Source: a virus
DNA length: 43,285 nt
Reading direction: 5' to 3' (one strand)
Virus record (IMG/VR): IMGVR_UViG_3300029327_000059
Location: 1 to 43,285 of that record
This document shows positions 30,517-38,871 of the stretch, piece after piece. Positions within the stretch are counted from its first letter, which is position 1. Every line of letters starts with the position of its first letter. A program made the translations under genes and the position numbers. The notes under the pieces were generated by a model. It ran no database searches. It was given only the letters and a program-made list of their open reading frames with translations, and was not told the origin of the DNA.

Positions 30517-30563
30517 GGGACCGGGAACGGGTAAACCCTTTCCTGATCCCCGTTCCCTGGTCC
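30517..30563 (+). terminator. REP-like hairpin between capsid and downstream genes
   Basis: GGGACCGGGAACGGG (30517-30531) pairs with CCCGTTCCCTGGTCCC (30548-30563) with one bulged base. It resembles dispersed GGGAACGGGGACC-type repeats that I associate with Geobacter chromosomes. It may lower downstream expression or protect capsid mRNA from the 3' side. Confidence 0.55.
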
Positions 30564-30575
30564 CAGGTCCCCGTC

Positions 30576-31001
30576 ATGTCCAAAGTCACACCACAAAACA
30601 TCAAAGATCTGCAGTTTGTTGCCGAGCAGTTCGGTGACCCTGCGGACTTTGACGCCTTTCTGCAAGGCGTGATCAACGATCAGGAATCCATACTGACCGG
30701 ACGTGTTGGGAATGCCGTCTTCAACTCTGCGGTTTCGATCATCGCCAGCCAGGTAAAGGCCGCCTCAGTCGGTATGGTCGCGGCCGAATTGCTTCAGCGC
30801 CGGATCAACCGTTTGTCCGGCAATGTCGACGCCGACACCGGCAGCCTGATCCGCACCCTGCAGGCATCCCGCAAGGAGTATCTGGCCGGTGCGGAAGAGA
30901 AGATATCGAGAGTCGTCACCAGTGGATCCGCCCCGGATTCCGGAGGTTACAGCGGCGGGGTCTGGACCAGCGGCCATTATACGGATACCCCCGATGCTTG
31001 A
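30576..31001 (+). CDS. Head-tail connector-like protein
   Basis: A 141-residue, mainly helical protein directly downstream of the capsid gene. It begins VTPQNIKDLQFVAEQFGDPA and ends in a Gly/Ser-rich tail (GSAPDSGGYSGGVWTSGHYT). Head completion or adaptor genes are usual here; assignment is positional. Confidence 0.5.
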   Translation: MSKVTPQNIKDLQFVAEQFGDPADFDAFLQGVINDQESILTGRVGNAVFNSAVSIIASQVKAASVGMVAAELLQRRINRLSGNVDADTGSLIRTLQASRKEYLAGAEEKISRVVTSGSAPDSGGYSGGVWTSGHYTDTPDA

Positions 31002-31500
31002 TCTCAATGTAACCGTCCAGGGAGACAAGGTCATTATCGAAGGGCTGCAGGCATTGGCAGCCGATATGCCGCACGTCCTGCAGCGCGGATTGAAGCGGAT
31101 CAACCGTGGTGTTCACCGGTCGGCAATGGATTTCCTGAATGGGCCCGGCCGCACGGTAATGAAACAGAAAAACCGCCTGCGCGGACAATCCGACGACCTC
31201 GGCGCGCGCCCGGGATCGTATCCCGTTCCGGTAATCACCGGCAATCTGAAACGCTTGCTTGATTTCATCGACCCCAGCCAAAGCAAGGACAGATTCAGCG
31301 CCGGACCGCTGGAAGCCATCGTTTACGATTCAGCAGAATATGCCAATGTAATCCACGAAGGCACCGGCAGCAGCACCGCATATGGCCGCCGCCCCTTCCT
31401 TGACGACGCGCTTGAGCATTTCAACCAGGGCGGGCAGATCGCGGGGATTCTCGAAGAAGAAGTGCAAAAGGAAGTAAAAAAAAGGGGGTTGGCGAAATGA
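30994..31500 (+). CDS. HK97 gp10-like tail completion protein
   Basis: A 168-residue protein; ATG 30994 overlaps the preceding stop by 8 nt. Patterns typical of HK97 gp10-type proteins are seen: GLQALAADMPHVLQRGLKRI, YPVPVITGNLKRLLDF, AEYANVIHEGTG and the ending RRPFLDDALEHF. These proteins finish the tail or its joint with the head. Confidence 0.65.
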   Translation: MLDLNVTVQGDKVIIEGLQALAADMPHVLQRGLKRINRGVHRSAMDFLNGPGRTVMKQKNRLRGQSDDLGARPGSYPVPVITGNLKRLLDFIDPSQSKDRFSAGPLEAIVYDSAEYANVIHEGTGSSTAYGRRPFLDDALEHFNQGGQIAGILEEEVQKEVKKRGLAK

Positions 31501-31685
31501 TGGTTCCGGATTCAATTGTCTATTCCGTATCCGCGACTATCATCTCTGCCCCCCTGATCTGGATAGGCAGATCACTGGCCAGGATACTGATCGAGGTCAA
31601 GACGGTATCCATGATTGTCAGGACCTGCCCCAATTGCCAGAGCACTGTATCAATGATCGACAAGGCCAATGAGCACAGCATCTGA
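31497..31685 (+). CDS. Small membrane protein with CPNC motif
   Basis: A 62-residue ORF whose ATG overlaps the stop of the previous gene. Residues 8-30 are hydrophobic (YSVSATIISAPLIWIGRSLA); a CPNC motif follows at residues 44-47. It is the first gene of the lysis group and could be a small holin or antiholin; this is inference. Confidence 0.4.
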   Translation: MMVPDSIVYSVSATIISAPLIWIGRSLARILIEVKTVSMIVRTCPNCQSTVSMIDKANEHSI

Positions 31686-31719
31686 GAAAGACTAACAAAT
31701 AACCATCAGGAGACACATT

Positions 31720-32001
31720 ATGAAAAAAATGTCCGTTGCAAAATCCGTCATGCTGGCCGCAATCATTTGCGCGATTGCCCCCCTTGCATTCGCTGCCGAT
31801 CCGGCCGCCACCACAGCAGCCGCCGACCCGTCCCTCTTCGCCTGGTTCGTAGCCAACAAGGCGGCCATTTTTGGGGTAGCCCTGGCGATCAGCGAATTCC
31901 TTACGCTGATCCCGGGGTTCAAGGGCAACGGCATTCTGGATACGATTATCCAGGCCTTGAAGGTTCTTTCAGCCAAGGAAACCCCGGCGGGCAGCCAGTA
32001 A
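31720..32001 (+). CDS. Holin-like membrane protein
   Basis: A 93-residue protein with AGGAG before the ATG. It has a signal-like N-terminus (VMLAAIICAIAPLAFAAD) and a second hydrophobic segment (FGVALAISEFLTLIPGF). The size, two membrane segments and position next to the spanin pair suggest a holin. Sequence alone cannot prove this. Confidence 0.5.
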   Translation: MKKMSVAKSVMLAAIICAIAPLAFAADPAATTAAADPSLFAWFVANKAAIFGVALAISEFLTLIPGFKGNGILDTIIQALKVLSAKETPAGSQ

Positions 32002-32270
32002 TGGCAAGCGGGATCGCGGCGGCGGTCACTGCGGTATTCTCGGTGATCGCCTTGCTACTCGAGGCCTGGGCGCAGAACGCCCCGGCCAGGGAACAGGAGA
32101 AAAGGGATGAGCACATTGATCAGGGCAGGCAGGATCTGGTTGACGGCAATGTTTCTGCTGTCGAGTCTCGCATTGACTGCCTGCTCCGGGATGAAGTCAT
32201 CGACAACGCCGGTAGTCCTGCCGGAATCCAGGACGGCCAAGATAAAACAGGGCCAACCGGCTCCATTTGA
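32001..32270 (+). CDS. Inner-membrane spanin (Rz-like)
   Basis: An 89-residue protein; ATG 32001 overlaps the previous TAA (TAATG). Residues 5-24 are a membrane anchor (IAAAVTAVFSVIALLLEAWA), followed by a charged helical periplasmic part (REQEKRDEHIDQGRQDLVDG). A lipoprotein gene overlaps it in another frame from 32107, the classic Rz/Rz1 layout. The pair would span the periplasm and fuse the two membranes at lysis. Confidence 0.55.
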   Translation: MASGIAAAVTAVFSVIALLLEAWAQNAPAREQEKRDEHIDQGRQDLVDGNVSAVESRIDCLLRDEVIDNAGSPAGIQDGQDKTGPTGSI

Positions 32271-32352
32271 CGGCTGGATGCTGACCGACGGCGCCATGGC
32301 CAAACTGCTGGAACTGGCCGAAACCGGCAAAACGAGGAATTGCCCTAAATGA
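32107..32352 (+). CDS. Outer-membrane spanin lipoprotein (Rz1-like)
   Basis: An 81-residue protein in the +1 frame within and beyond the Rz-like gene. Its signal (IWLTAMFLLSSLALTAC) has a lipobox LTAC with the acylated Cys at residue 26. The short mature part includes PAPFDGWMLTDGAMAKLLEL. Size, lipobox and overlap suit an o-spanin. The lipoprotein and its need for an outer membrane indicate a Gram-negative host. Confidence 0.6.
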   Translation: MSTLIRAGRIWLTAMFLLSSLALTACSGMKSSTTPVVLPESRTAKIKQGQPAPFDGWMLTDGAMAKLLELAETGKTRNCPK

Positions 32353-32789
32353 GTTTTACCGACGATCTCGGCTACCTGAAAGGGCTTTTGGCAACCAACA
32401 GCGGTATTGCCGCCCTATTCCCCGGAAAAACCATCAAGGCAGTCCGCCGTTACAAGCCGCGTGCCGAGGTTCATGTTTCAGACCTGCCAATAATCATGAT
32501 TACCCGCCCACGAGCCACTACTGAACCGGGAAGCAACATCAGCGGTTTTCAGGACCACACCGTGGCGCTGTACTTTGGTTTCAACTGTGAGAACCGGGAA
32601 CAAGCCCAGGATTTACTGATCCGTGCCGAGGAAGCAATTGAAACATGCGTCATGCAGGACCCGACCCTGGGCGGGCGCGTTATGTACACTTCACCGGGCA
32701 ATTCCGCCAATGACGAAGGCAAATGGCACCCGGTCTACTTTTTTGTCAAAGAAATTGTCATCAGCAGGGAGGTCGTATGGCAACCATAA
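32349..32789 (+). CDS. Tail terminator-like protein
   Basis: A 146-residue protein overlapping the spanin stop by 4 nt. It resembles small head-tail joining or tail terminator proteins: DDLGYLKGLLATNSGIAALF, a middle with DLPIIMITRPRA, and an end VYFFVKEIVISREV. It lies just ahead of the tail tube gene. Family assignment tentative. Confidence 0.5.
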   Translation: MSFTDDLGYLKGLLATNSGIAALFPGKTIKAVRRYKPRAEVHVSDLPIIMITRPRATTEPGSNISGFQDHTVALYFGFNCENREQAQDLLIRAEEAIETCVMQDPTLGGRVMYTSPGNSANDEGKWHPVYFFVKEIVISREVVWQP

Positions 32790-33064
32790 CCGTTACAGCA
32801 AAGATCGATGGCGGCACACATCCGAAATACGGCGCGATCGTCAAGGATCGCGAATACACCATCGCAGAAGAAGATTTCGGAGCCGAGCTTTTTGAGCGCC
32901 CCTCGCACGATTGGCTCTCGCCTCATGAACAAGCCGACAAAGCCAGAGCCGAAGAGCTTGGCGTAACTGTGGGGGACTTCAACCCGCCGGAGCCCAAAGA
33001 GTCTCCTATGTTCAATGAATCCCTTCCGTCCCAGCCTGTAGAGGAGGAAATAACCCATGCCTAG
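32777..33064 (+). CDS. Hypothetical tail-region protein
   Basis: A 95-residue acidic protein; ATG 32777 has GGGAGG 6-8 nt upstream and overlaps the preceding gene by 13 nt. It begins with a beta-like part (TITVTAKIDGGTHPKYGAIV) and ends Pro/Glu-rich. Its stop overlaps the tail tube start. No family recognised. Confidence 0.5.
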   Translation: MATITVTAKIDGGTHPKYGAIVKDREYTIAEEDFGAELFERPSHDWLSPHEQADKARAEELGVTVGDFNPPEPKESPMFNESLPSQPVEEEITHA

Positions 33065-34124
33065 CCCCAGTGTAGGATTTCGTCAGGCCCTCGCGCTTGA
33101 TAAAGCTGCCACATGGAACACCGCCGTTGCCCTGGGAGCGTCGGACGGTATTCTTTTCCTCTCCGGACAGGCAAAGCGTTCAGCCACCGTTCAGGTGGAT
33201 GAATCACGCGGCATAGCCTTCAGCAAGGACGGCACCGCCGGTCCCATTGATTGTTCCGCCTCATATGTTTTCGATTTCCGTTACGAGGGAATGGACAAGC
33301 TGATTGCGTACCTGATGGGGATTGCCGGAGCCCCGACCGTGCAAGGGGCAACGACGGCCTACAAGAACACCTATAAATGGTCAACCGATACCTACGGCCT
33401 GTTTCTGACCGTCGCCAAGAACATGATTGCCTTTATCGAGGAAGTTCCGACAGCCAAGGTTTCAAAGATCTCCCTGACGGGTGAGGTTGGCGCCAAGCCT
33501 CTGCAATTGACTATCGATGTAATCGGTAGCAATCGGGAGGTAGCGAGCGCTGTAAATACCCTGGCAACATTCGCCAGCGTCACGCTTCCGACAGGAGCCG
33601 ACCGGAACCCGGTCATGTTCAGCCAGACGGTATTCCGCATGAACGATCAGGGCAGCACCGCATTGGGGAGCGGTGACCAGATCTATCCGAGCAAGTTCAC
33701 GCTCACTATCGACCGGAAGCTGAAGGGGGCTTACACCGGGGCGTACCGGACAACCGGCAATAATCCCCAGGATCTGATTGACGAACCGGTTGCCGAGGGA
33801 TTGCCGGAAATCAAGCTGAACCTGGAATTCCCTACCCTCACCGCAAACACCTATCTGGCGGCCCTGGGGAGCGACTCCCGGAAGAAACTTGATATCACCT
33901 GTACTGGTGGCCTGATCGCCGGCACATATTATTACCAGCACCAGCTCCAGTTTCCGCATTTGCAGTTGGTCACCGCCGATCCGACCGACGATCAGGGCAG
34001 GATCAAGCAGCCGTTGGAGTTTCTGGTGCATGGGGCGAGTACTGCCCCGACCGGTATGACCGGCATTACCGACCCGCTCTGGTGGACGGTGATTAATACC
34101 AGGACAACTGATCCGCTGGCGTAA
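33057..34124 (+). CDS. Major tail (tube) protein
   Basis: A 355-residue, beta-rich protein with GAGGAGG before the ATG. It lies between the tail terminator-like gene and the tail chaperone, where the tube protein of siphoviruses stands. Repeated Gly/Thr beta patterns are seen (DCSASYVFDFRYEGMDKL, KISLTGEVGAKPLQLTIDVI). No sheath gene is present, so a non-contractile tail is expected. Confidence 0.65.
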   Translation: MPSPSVGFRQALALDKAATWNTAVALGASDGILFLSGQAKRSATVQVDESRGIAFSKDGTAGPIDCSASYVFDFRYEGMDKLIAYLMGIAGAPTVQGATTAYKNTYKWSTDTYGLFLTVAKNMIAFIEEVPTAKVSKISLTGEVGAKPLQLTIDVIGSNREVASAVNTLATFASVTLPTGADRNPVMFSQTVFRMNDQGSTALGSGDQIYPSKFTLTIDRKLKGAYTGAYRTTGNNPQDLIDEPVAEGLPEIKLNLEFPTLTANTYLAALGSDSRKKLDITCTGGLIAGTYYYQHQLQFPHLQLVTADPTDDQGRIKQPLEFLVHGASTAPTGMTGITDPLWWTVINTRTTDPLA

Positions 34125-34171
34125 ACCAATTTGAGTGACGATTCATTTTCAAAATAAAGGAGATATAGCCC

Positions 34172-34564
34172 ATGGCAAAAGTAGCGATATTCACGGAAGA
34201 GCAAATAAAAACATTCGAGTACGACGAGGACACCGACGTCGACCTGAAATATCTGACCAAGGAAGAGGCGCAGGAACTAAACAAGAAAGTCGACAAGATC
34301 GTCAATCGTGCCGGATCCGACTGGGCTAAGGTTTGGAATCAGGTGTTGGGTGAGGCGGTTGTTCGAGGCTGGCGCAATCGTTTCGATCCGGATCAACCCG
34401 GTTTTACTCTTCCGGACGGCACACCGCTTCCCTTTAATGCCGAGAATCGCGACATGATGATGAAATCTTGCCGCGAATTTTCTCTGTTTGTCGGTGAAAA
34501 CACCGTCAACGCCACGGAATTCCTGAACCGCGGAAAGGAAACCCAGAAAGTAAAAAACTCCTGA
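34172..34564 (+). CDS. Tail assembly chaperone, gpG-like
   Basis: A 130-residue acidic, helical protein (EEQIKTFEYDEDTDVDLKYL, NRGKETQKVKNS at the end) with AAAGGAG before the ATG. It ends just after a slippery heptamer A-AAA-AAC at 34552-34558 in the correct phase. Ribosomes slipping by -1 there would continue into the next frame, giving a 237-residue gpGT-like fusion. This pair precedes the tape measure gene, as in lambda and most siphoviruses. Confidence 0.7.
   Translation: MAKVAIFTEEQIKTFEYDEDTDVDLKYLTKEEAQELNKKVDKIVNRAGSDWAKVWNQVLGEAVVRGWRNRFDPDQPGFTLPDGTPLPFNAENRDMMMKSCREFSLFVGENTVNATEFLNRGKETQKVKNS
34552..34558 (+). other. -1 programmed frameshift site
   Basis: The bases AAAAAAC are read in frame as GTA-AAA-AAC, i.e. 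X-XXY-YYZ with X and Y being A and Z being C, an efficient bacterial -1 heptamer. The -1 frame stays open across the stop to the next coding stretch. Confidence 0.75.
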
Positions 34565-34575
34565 CGGCCCACCTT

Positions 34576-34884
34576 TTGGCTCGGGCCGATTACTCAGGCG
34601 TTAATTGCTGCAGTTGCCGCCAGGGATCGCTTGAACACAGCCAAGTCCCTTTATGCTTTACCGGCGCATGCCCGACTCATTGGGACAAGGTGGAGGATAA
34701 CCCATTAGCTATCAGAATCATGACCATCCGGAGACTAATGGTCGGGCTACATGAAATAGGACTTGGCGGCAGGATTTGCGAGGTTTACGGGGTCGACCAG
34801 AACGATCTCGCTCTGCTGGCCTGGATTGAGGATTTTTTGAAAGAACTACAGCCGCCGAAACCGGGAGAGACAGAGAATGGCTGA
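34576..34884 (+). CDS. T-part of tail assembly chaperone (made by -1 frameshift)
   Basis: The 102-residue frame starts at a TTG without a convincing ribosome site, so it is probably not a free gene. From base 34558 the frame reads LLTAHLLARADYSGVNCCSC onward and ends at 34884, 108 codons after the shift. It has a Cys-rich start and a helical end (ALLAWIEDFLKELQPPKPG). It overlaps the tape measure start by 8 nt. Confidence 0.65.
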   Translation: MARADYSGVNCCSCRQGSLEHSQVPLCFTGACPTHWDKVEDNPLAIRIMTIRRLMVGLHEIGLGGRICEVYGVDQNDLALLAWIEDFLKELQPPKPGETENG

Positions 34885-37800
34885 AGTTAAGCTGACAATA
34901 GTGGGAGAAGATAAGAGCGGCCCTGCCCGGCAGGGCCTGCTCGACACTGAAAAGGCCATCGGTTTGGTCAAAGCCGCCGCAGTTGCCCTTGGTGTGTCTC
35001 TCTCAGCCATGACCCTGGTGAAATACGGCGAGGACGCTGCCATTATGGCTGCGCGCTATAACACCTTGGGCGTGACCATGACAAAGGTTGGTGCCAATGC
35101 ATTATACACAGCCAGCCAGATGCGTGAGTTTTCTGAATCACTGCAAAAAAACGGGATCGCCATGGTGGAATCCCGTCAAACCCTTACTCAAATGGCCCAG
35201 GCGCACGTCGATCTGTCAAAAGCGCAAGCTCTTGGCCGGATTGCCCAGGATGCCGCCGTTATCGGGAACATGAACTCGTCCGAAGCGTTCCAGCATATGA
35301 TTTACGGCATTCAATCGGGACAAGTTGAAATCCTCCGTACCATCGGTATCAATGTCAATTTTGAGCAGTCATATGCAAAACTGGGAAAGCAGCTTGGGAA
35401 AACCGCCGAGGAGCTGTCTGAAACTGAAAAAGCCCAAGCACGTACCAACGCAGTCATGGAAAAGGGCAAGGACATTTCCGGTACCTATGAAGCTGCCATG
35501 GGCACGGCCGGAAAACAGATCGCATCACTTAAACGCTACTTCGACGATTTGAAGGTGGTCGCTGGCGAAGCGTTCCAGCCATTGCTTTCGTCAGGTGTTG
35601 GCATCCTCACCAACACATTGAAGGCAATTTCTACCCACATTGAGGGCATAACCACGGCTATAGACCTGTTTGTGGGAACCGGAATTACTATATATTTCGC
35701 CAGGCTTACCGAAACTGTCGTGACGGCGGTTGTTGCTCAAAACAATTACATGCGCGCCGTGGCCGAGGGAAATGTTGTCACGCTCGGCAGCGCCGAGGCG
35801 AATCTGCAAAAAGCGGCAGCACTGGAAGCGGAAGCGGCTGCCACTGCAGCGGCAGCCATTGCTGAAGAGGCATATTGGAAGGCAGAACTTCAATCCGCTG
35901 TCGCTTTGAAAGAAAAGCTGGTTATCGAGGCGCAATCCATCCCTGTCGGAGTAAGCCGGGCATCAAATGCCCAGCGTATTGCTATTGCAAATATGGAGGT
36001 GAAGGCTACCGAAATAATGCTGGCTGAGTCAACAGCGGTAAGCTCGGCTGCACAGGCAAGAGCCACCGCTGCAACAGGGGCGCTGATTACAGCAAAAACC
36101 GGAGCCTCAATTGGCGGCAGGGTTTTGACGGGGGTAACATCCGGCCTGAATACGGCCATGACGTTGCTTGGCGGCCCGATTGGATTGATTACTATTGCCA
36201 TAACTGCCGCCACCTACGCATGGGTCAAATATGGCGAAGCCGCACAGGTTGCACAGGCGAAAGCTGCCCGCATGTCCGTTGATCGCCCGACGTCCAAGCT
36301 TGCCCTCCAAAACGAAGAGATGGAGCGTGCCATCAAGGCGGCACGGCAGACACCGGGAGAAAAGGAGACTGAGTCCAACAACAGGCTGGCAATCCAAATG
36401 GAAGGGTTTCAAAAAGAAAAAGCCGAATTGCAACGGAAAATTGCACTGGAACGCAACAAAACAACTTTTTTGGGATTCGGCGGCCCGGATAAAAAAGCCA
36501 TAGCCGACATGGAATACCAGCTAAAGCTTGTGGAGAGGGACATTGAATATGTGCCTCGGTTGACCGCTGAAAACAAAAAATTTACTGCCGAGTTGGACAA
36601 AATACGGGCAGCGAAAAACAATCCGGAAGATCCCGATAAAGCGGAAAAAGAATACCTCGCAAACATCAAAAACTCCATCGAAGGCGTCAAAAACTATGCC
36701 GCTGCCATGAAGGACCTGGGCAAGGAACGCCTGGCGTTTGCCGGTGAGAAGTACTCCGACAATCTCAAGCGCGATGTTGAGCTATATAAAGAAGGCAAGA
36801 AAGCAGCCGAGGATCTGATTACTCCTCTGAAACGCTATAACGTGGAAATCAATGGTGTGTATAACGAGCGTCTGTCCAGTGAAAAAAGCGGACTGGATAA
36901 GATTGCCGCCCTGTATGACGATTTTAAAAAGAAAATCAAGGTCAACTCCCAATCCAAGGAAGCAAAAGCCGCCGGTGTCGAGATCCTCAAAGCGTACCGT
37001 GATACAGCCCAGGGAATCATTGCAGTCGAGCAGGATCGCTATAAGACGTTGTACGAAGGTGAGCGGAAGCTATACGAACAGTTTAAAACGCTCAATGATG
37101 CCAAAAAGGCCGAGTTGCGCGAACTGAAACAGTCAATTGAGGAATCCAACAAGGCAGTGGAAGAAAACCGCCGCACGGCCCTGGGCGATTTTAGCGGCGG
37201 ATACGACTATCTCGATCCTAACCTTGATGCCCTGGCAAAACGACAGGCCATGCTTGATAAACTGCGGCAAGATGAGGCCGCCGCCAATGCCGTCGAAGAT
37301 CCGGCAACGAAACAGAAAAAGTTGCTGGCGGTCGCCGATGCCTACTTAAAAATCACTGATGCCGTTGACCTGAACGGACAAACCGTCATCACCAAAGAGC
37401 AGGCCTGGCAATCGGCACTGGAAAACCGAAATCGCATCCAGAAACAGGTTGTCTCGACCGCCGAAGCTGAGCAGCAAAAGCTTGAATCCCTCTATCAAAA
37501 GACCCTTGACAAGATGGAAACCTACAAGTCCAAGCTCCTCGATCTTGACAATATACTGCGGAGTCTGACCAGCACCATCACCATTGACCTGAAGGTCAAC
37601 GGCATGGAACAGATCAACAAAATCCAGGGTTTTGTAAACTCCGCCGTTTCCTCTCCGTTTTCTTCTTCAACCACAGTTTCAACCAGCACCGTGTCCGGTT
37701 TCCAGTCCGGCGGCAATGCCTGGGACTATTACCAGGTTGGCGACTCGTTTTACTGGGGAGACGGCACCTATGGAGGCCCAGCCTACGAAAAAGGCGGTCG

Positions 37801-38005
37801 AGTGGCTGAGACCGGTCTGGCACTGGTCCATAAAAATGAGGAAATCACCCCCGCCGGTAGTACGGCATCCCCACAAACTCAACCAGCCGGAGACACCTAC
37901 CATTTCCACGGCGACATGGTTTTGCCCAACGTAACCAACCAATCCACCGCCCGCGAGCTTTTCACCGAATTTCAAAAGCTCGCCCGCCGCCAAGCGTCGA
38001 AATAA
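34877..38005 (+). CDS. Tail tape measure protein
   Basis: A 1042-residue protein, the longest helical chain in the operon. It has a long helical N-terminal part rich in Ala, hydrophobic segments near 270 (AIDLFVGTGITIYFARL) and 435 (GPIGLITIAITAATYAW), long coiled coils (480-830) and a C-terminal beta part (YHFHGDMVLPNVTNQS). It sets tail length; by the usual rule of about 1.5 angstrom per residue the tail would be near 150 nm. GGGAGAG precedes the ATG. Confidence 0.85.
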   Translation: MAEVKLTIVGEDKSGPARQGLLDTEKAIGLVKAAAVALGVSLSAMTLVKYGEDAAIMAARYNTLGVTMTKVGANALYTASQMREFSESLQKNGIAMVESRQTLTQMAQAHVDLSKAQALGRIAQDAAVIGNMNSSEAFQHMIYGIQSGQVEILRTIGINVNFEQSYAKLGKQLGKTAEELSETEKAQARTNAVMEKGKDISGTYEAAMGTAGKQIASLKRYFDDLKVVAGEAFQPLLSSGVGILTNTLKAISTHIEGITTAIDLFVGTGITIYFARLTETVVTAVVAQNNYMRAVAEGNVVTLGSAEANLQKAAALEAEAAATAAAAIAEEAYWKAELQSAVALKEKLVIEAQSIPVGVSRASNAQRIAIANMEVKATEIMLAESTAVSSAAQARATAATGALITAKTGASIGGRVLTGVTSGLNTAMTLLGGPIGLITIAITAATYAWVKYGEAAQVAQAKAARMSVDRPTSKLALQNEEMERAIKAARQTPGEKETESNNRLAIQMEGFQKEKAELQRKIALERNKTTFLGFGGPDKKAIADMEYQLKLVERDIEYVPRLTAENKKFTAELDKIRAAKNNPEDPDKAEKEYLANIKNSIEGVKNYAAAMKDLGKERLAFAGEKYSDNLKRDVELYKEGKKAAEDLITPLKRYNVEINGVYNERLSSEKSGLDKIAALYDDFKKKIKVNSQSKEAKAAGVEILKAYRDTAQGIIAVEQDRYKTLYEGERKLYEQFKTLNDAKKAELRELKQSIEESNKAVEENRRTALGDFSGGYDYLDPNLDALAKRQAMLDKLRQDEAAANAVEDPATKQKKLLAVADAYLKITDAVDLNGQTVITKEQAWQSALENRNRIQKQVVSTAEAEQQKLESLYQKTLDKMETYKSKLLDLDNILRSLTSTITIDLKVNGMEQINKIQGFVNSAVSSPFSSSTTVSTSTVSGFQSGGNAWDYYQVGDSFYWGDGTYGGPAYEKGGRVAETGLALVHKNEEITPAGSTASPQTQPAGDTYHFHGDMVLPNVTNQSTARELFTEFQKLARRQASK

Positions 38006-38871
38006 TGCCGTCCCTCCGCCAGCAAAACTACGTCATCACCGGTTATGTCCGGAATGGCTACTTTGCCCCCTGGTCTCCGCCCGCCGGGTTGCATCACGTC
38101 AACCACGCGGCGATGTCGTTCGACCTGGCCCGCCTGCCGTCCTATCCGGAATACACCATCGAGTTCAACCAGTGGAGCAAGGAGAGCGGAGGCGGCGCAT
38201 TGTTCGTCGGCGATCCCTATGCCGCGCGGCTCTTTCATACGCTTTCCTGGCCATCAATTCGTAAAGCCGATCGCGATAACTGGGAAACGTTTTTCCTTAC
38301 GGTCGCCTGCGCCCAGTCCGAGCAATGGACCTGGTGGAATCCGGTTCAGGGCAATTCCCTGCCAATGCGTTTTGCCGATGCCAATTTCCCGGACACGCCG
38401 GAGATCGGCTACGGCTATCACCAGTTGCAGGGGCTGCGGTTGATGGTGGATATCAACTATCCCGGCCAGACGCCAAGCGGCACACCAAACTATAACGCCT
38501 CCATGGGTACCGCGCTGTCCGTCGGCAGCGTTGTCATGTGTTTCCCGCCCCCCGTGCGTCCTGCTACCGGTTACGGCATCGACACCCGCTATGCCCGCGA
38601 GGATTCCAGCGCCGGGCTGCCGGTTGTCTACCGGGTGGGAAAGACCCGGCGCCGCACCTGGACGTTGTCCTGGAGCAATCTGCGGTACCTCCACTGGGTT
38701 CGGTTGCAGGCGTTTTTCTGCACCTTTGTGCGGGGCATGAAACGGCCCTTCGTCTGGTACGATACCGACGGCACTGCCCATGCCGTGCGTTTGGCGGAGC
38801 CTAAAATCACCGTGAAACAACTGGGGTTTGACCGTTTTACCTGCGACCTGCCACTGCTGGAGGAGCTATGA
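38005..38871 (+). CDS. Distal tail protein
   Basis: A 288-residue protein coupled to the tape measure gene by TAATG. It is Trp/Tyr-rich and ends with a pattern typical of distal tail (Dit or DUF2460-like) proteins: TWTLSWSNLRYLHWVRLQAF, GMKRPFVWYDTDGTAHAVRL and a closing FTCDLPLLEEL. It should form the ring at the end of the tube. Confidence 0.6.
   Translation: MPSLRQQNYVITGYVRNGYFAPWSPPAGLHHVNHAAMSFDLARLPSYPEYTIEFNQWSKESGGGALFVGDPYAARLFHTLSWPSIRKADRDNWETFFLTVACAQSEQWTWWNPVQGNSLPMRFADANFPDTPEIGYGYHQLQGLRLMVDINYPGQTPSGTPNYNASMGTALSVGSVVMCFPPPVRPATGYGIDTRYAREDSSAGLPVVYRVGKTRRRTWTLSWSNLRYLHWVRLQAFFCTFVRGMKRPFVWYDTDGTAHAVRLAEPKITVKQLGFDRFTCDLPLLEEL

Noticed and set aside
31767-32000. Upstream extension of the Rz-like gene
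   Set aside because: It lies wholly inside the holin-like gene; TAATG coupling at 32001 gives a sensible start.
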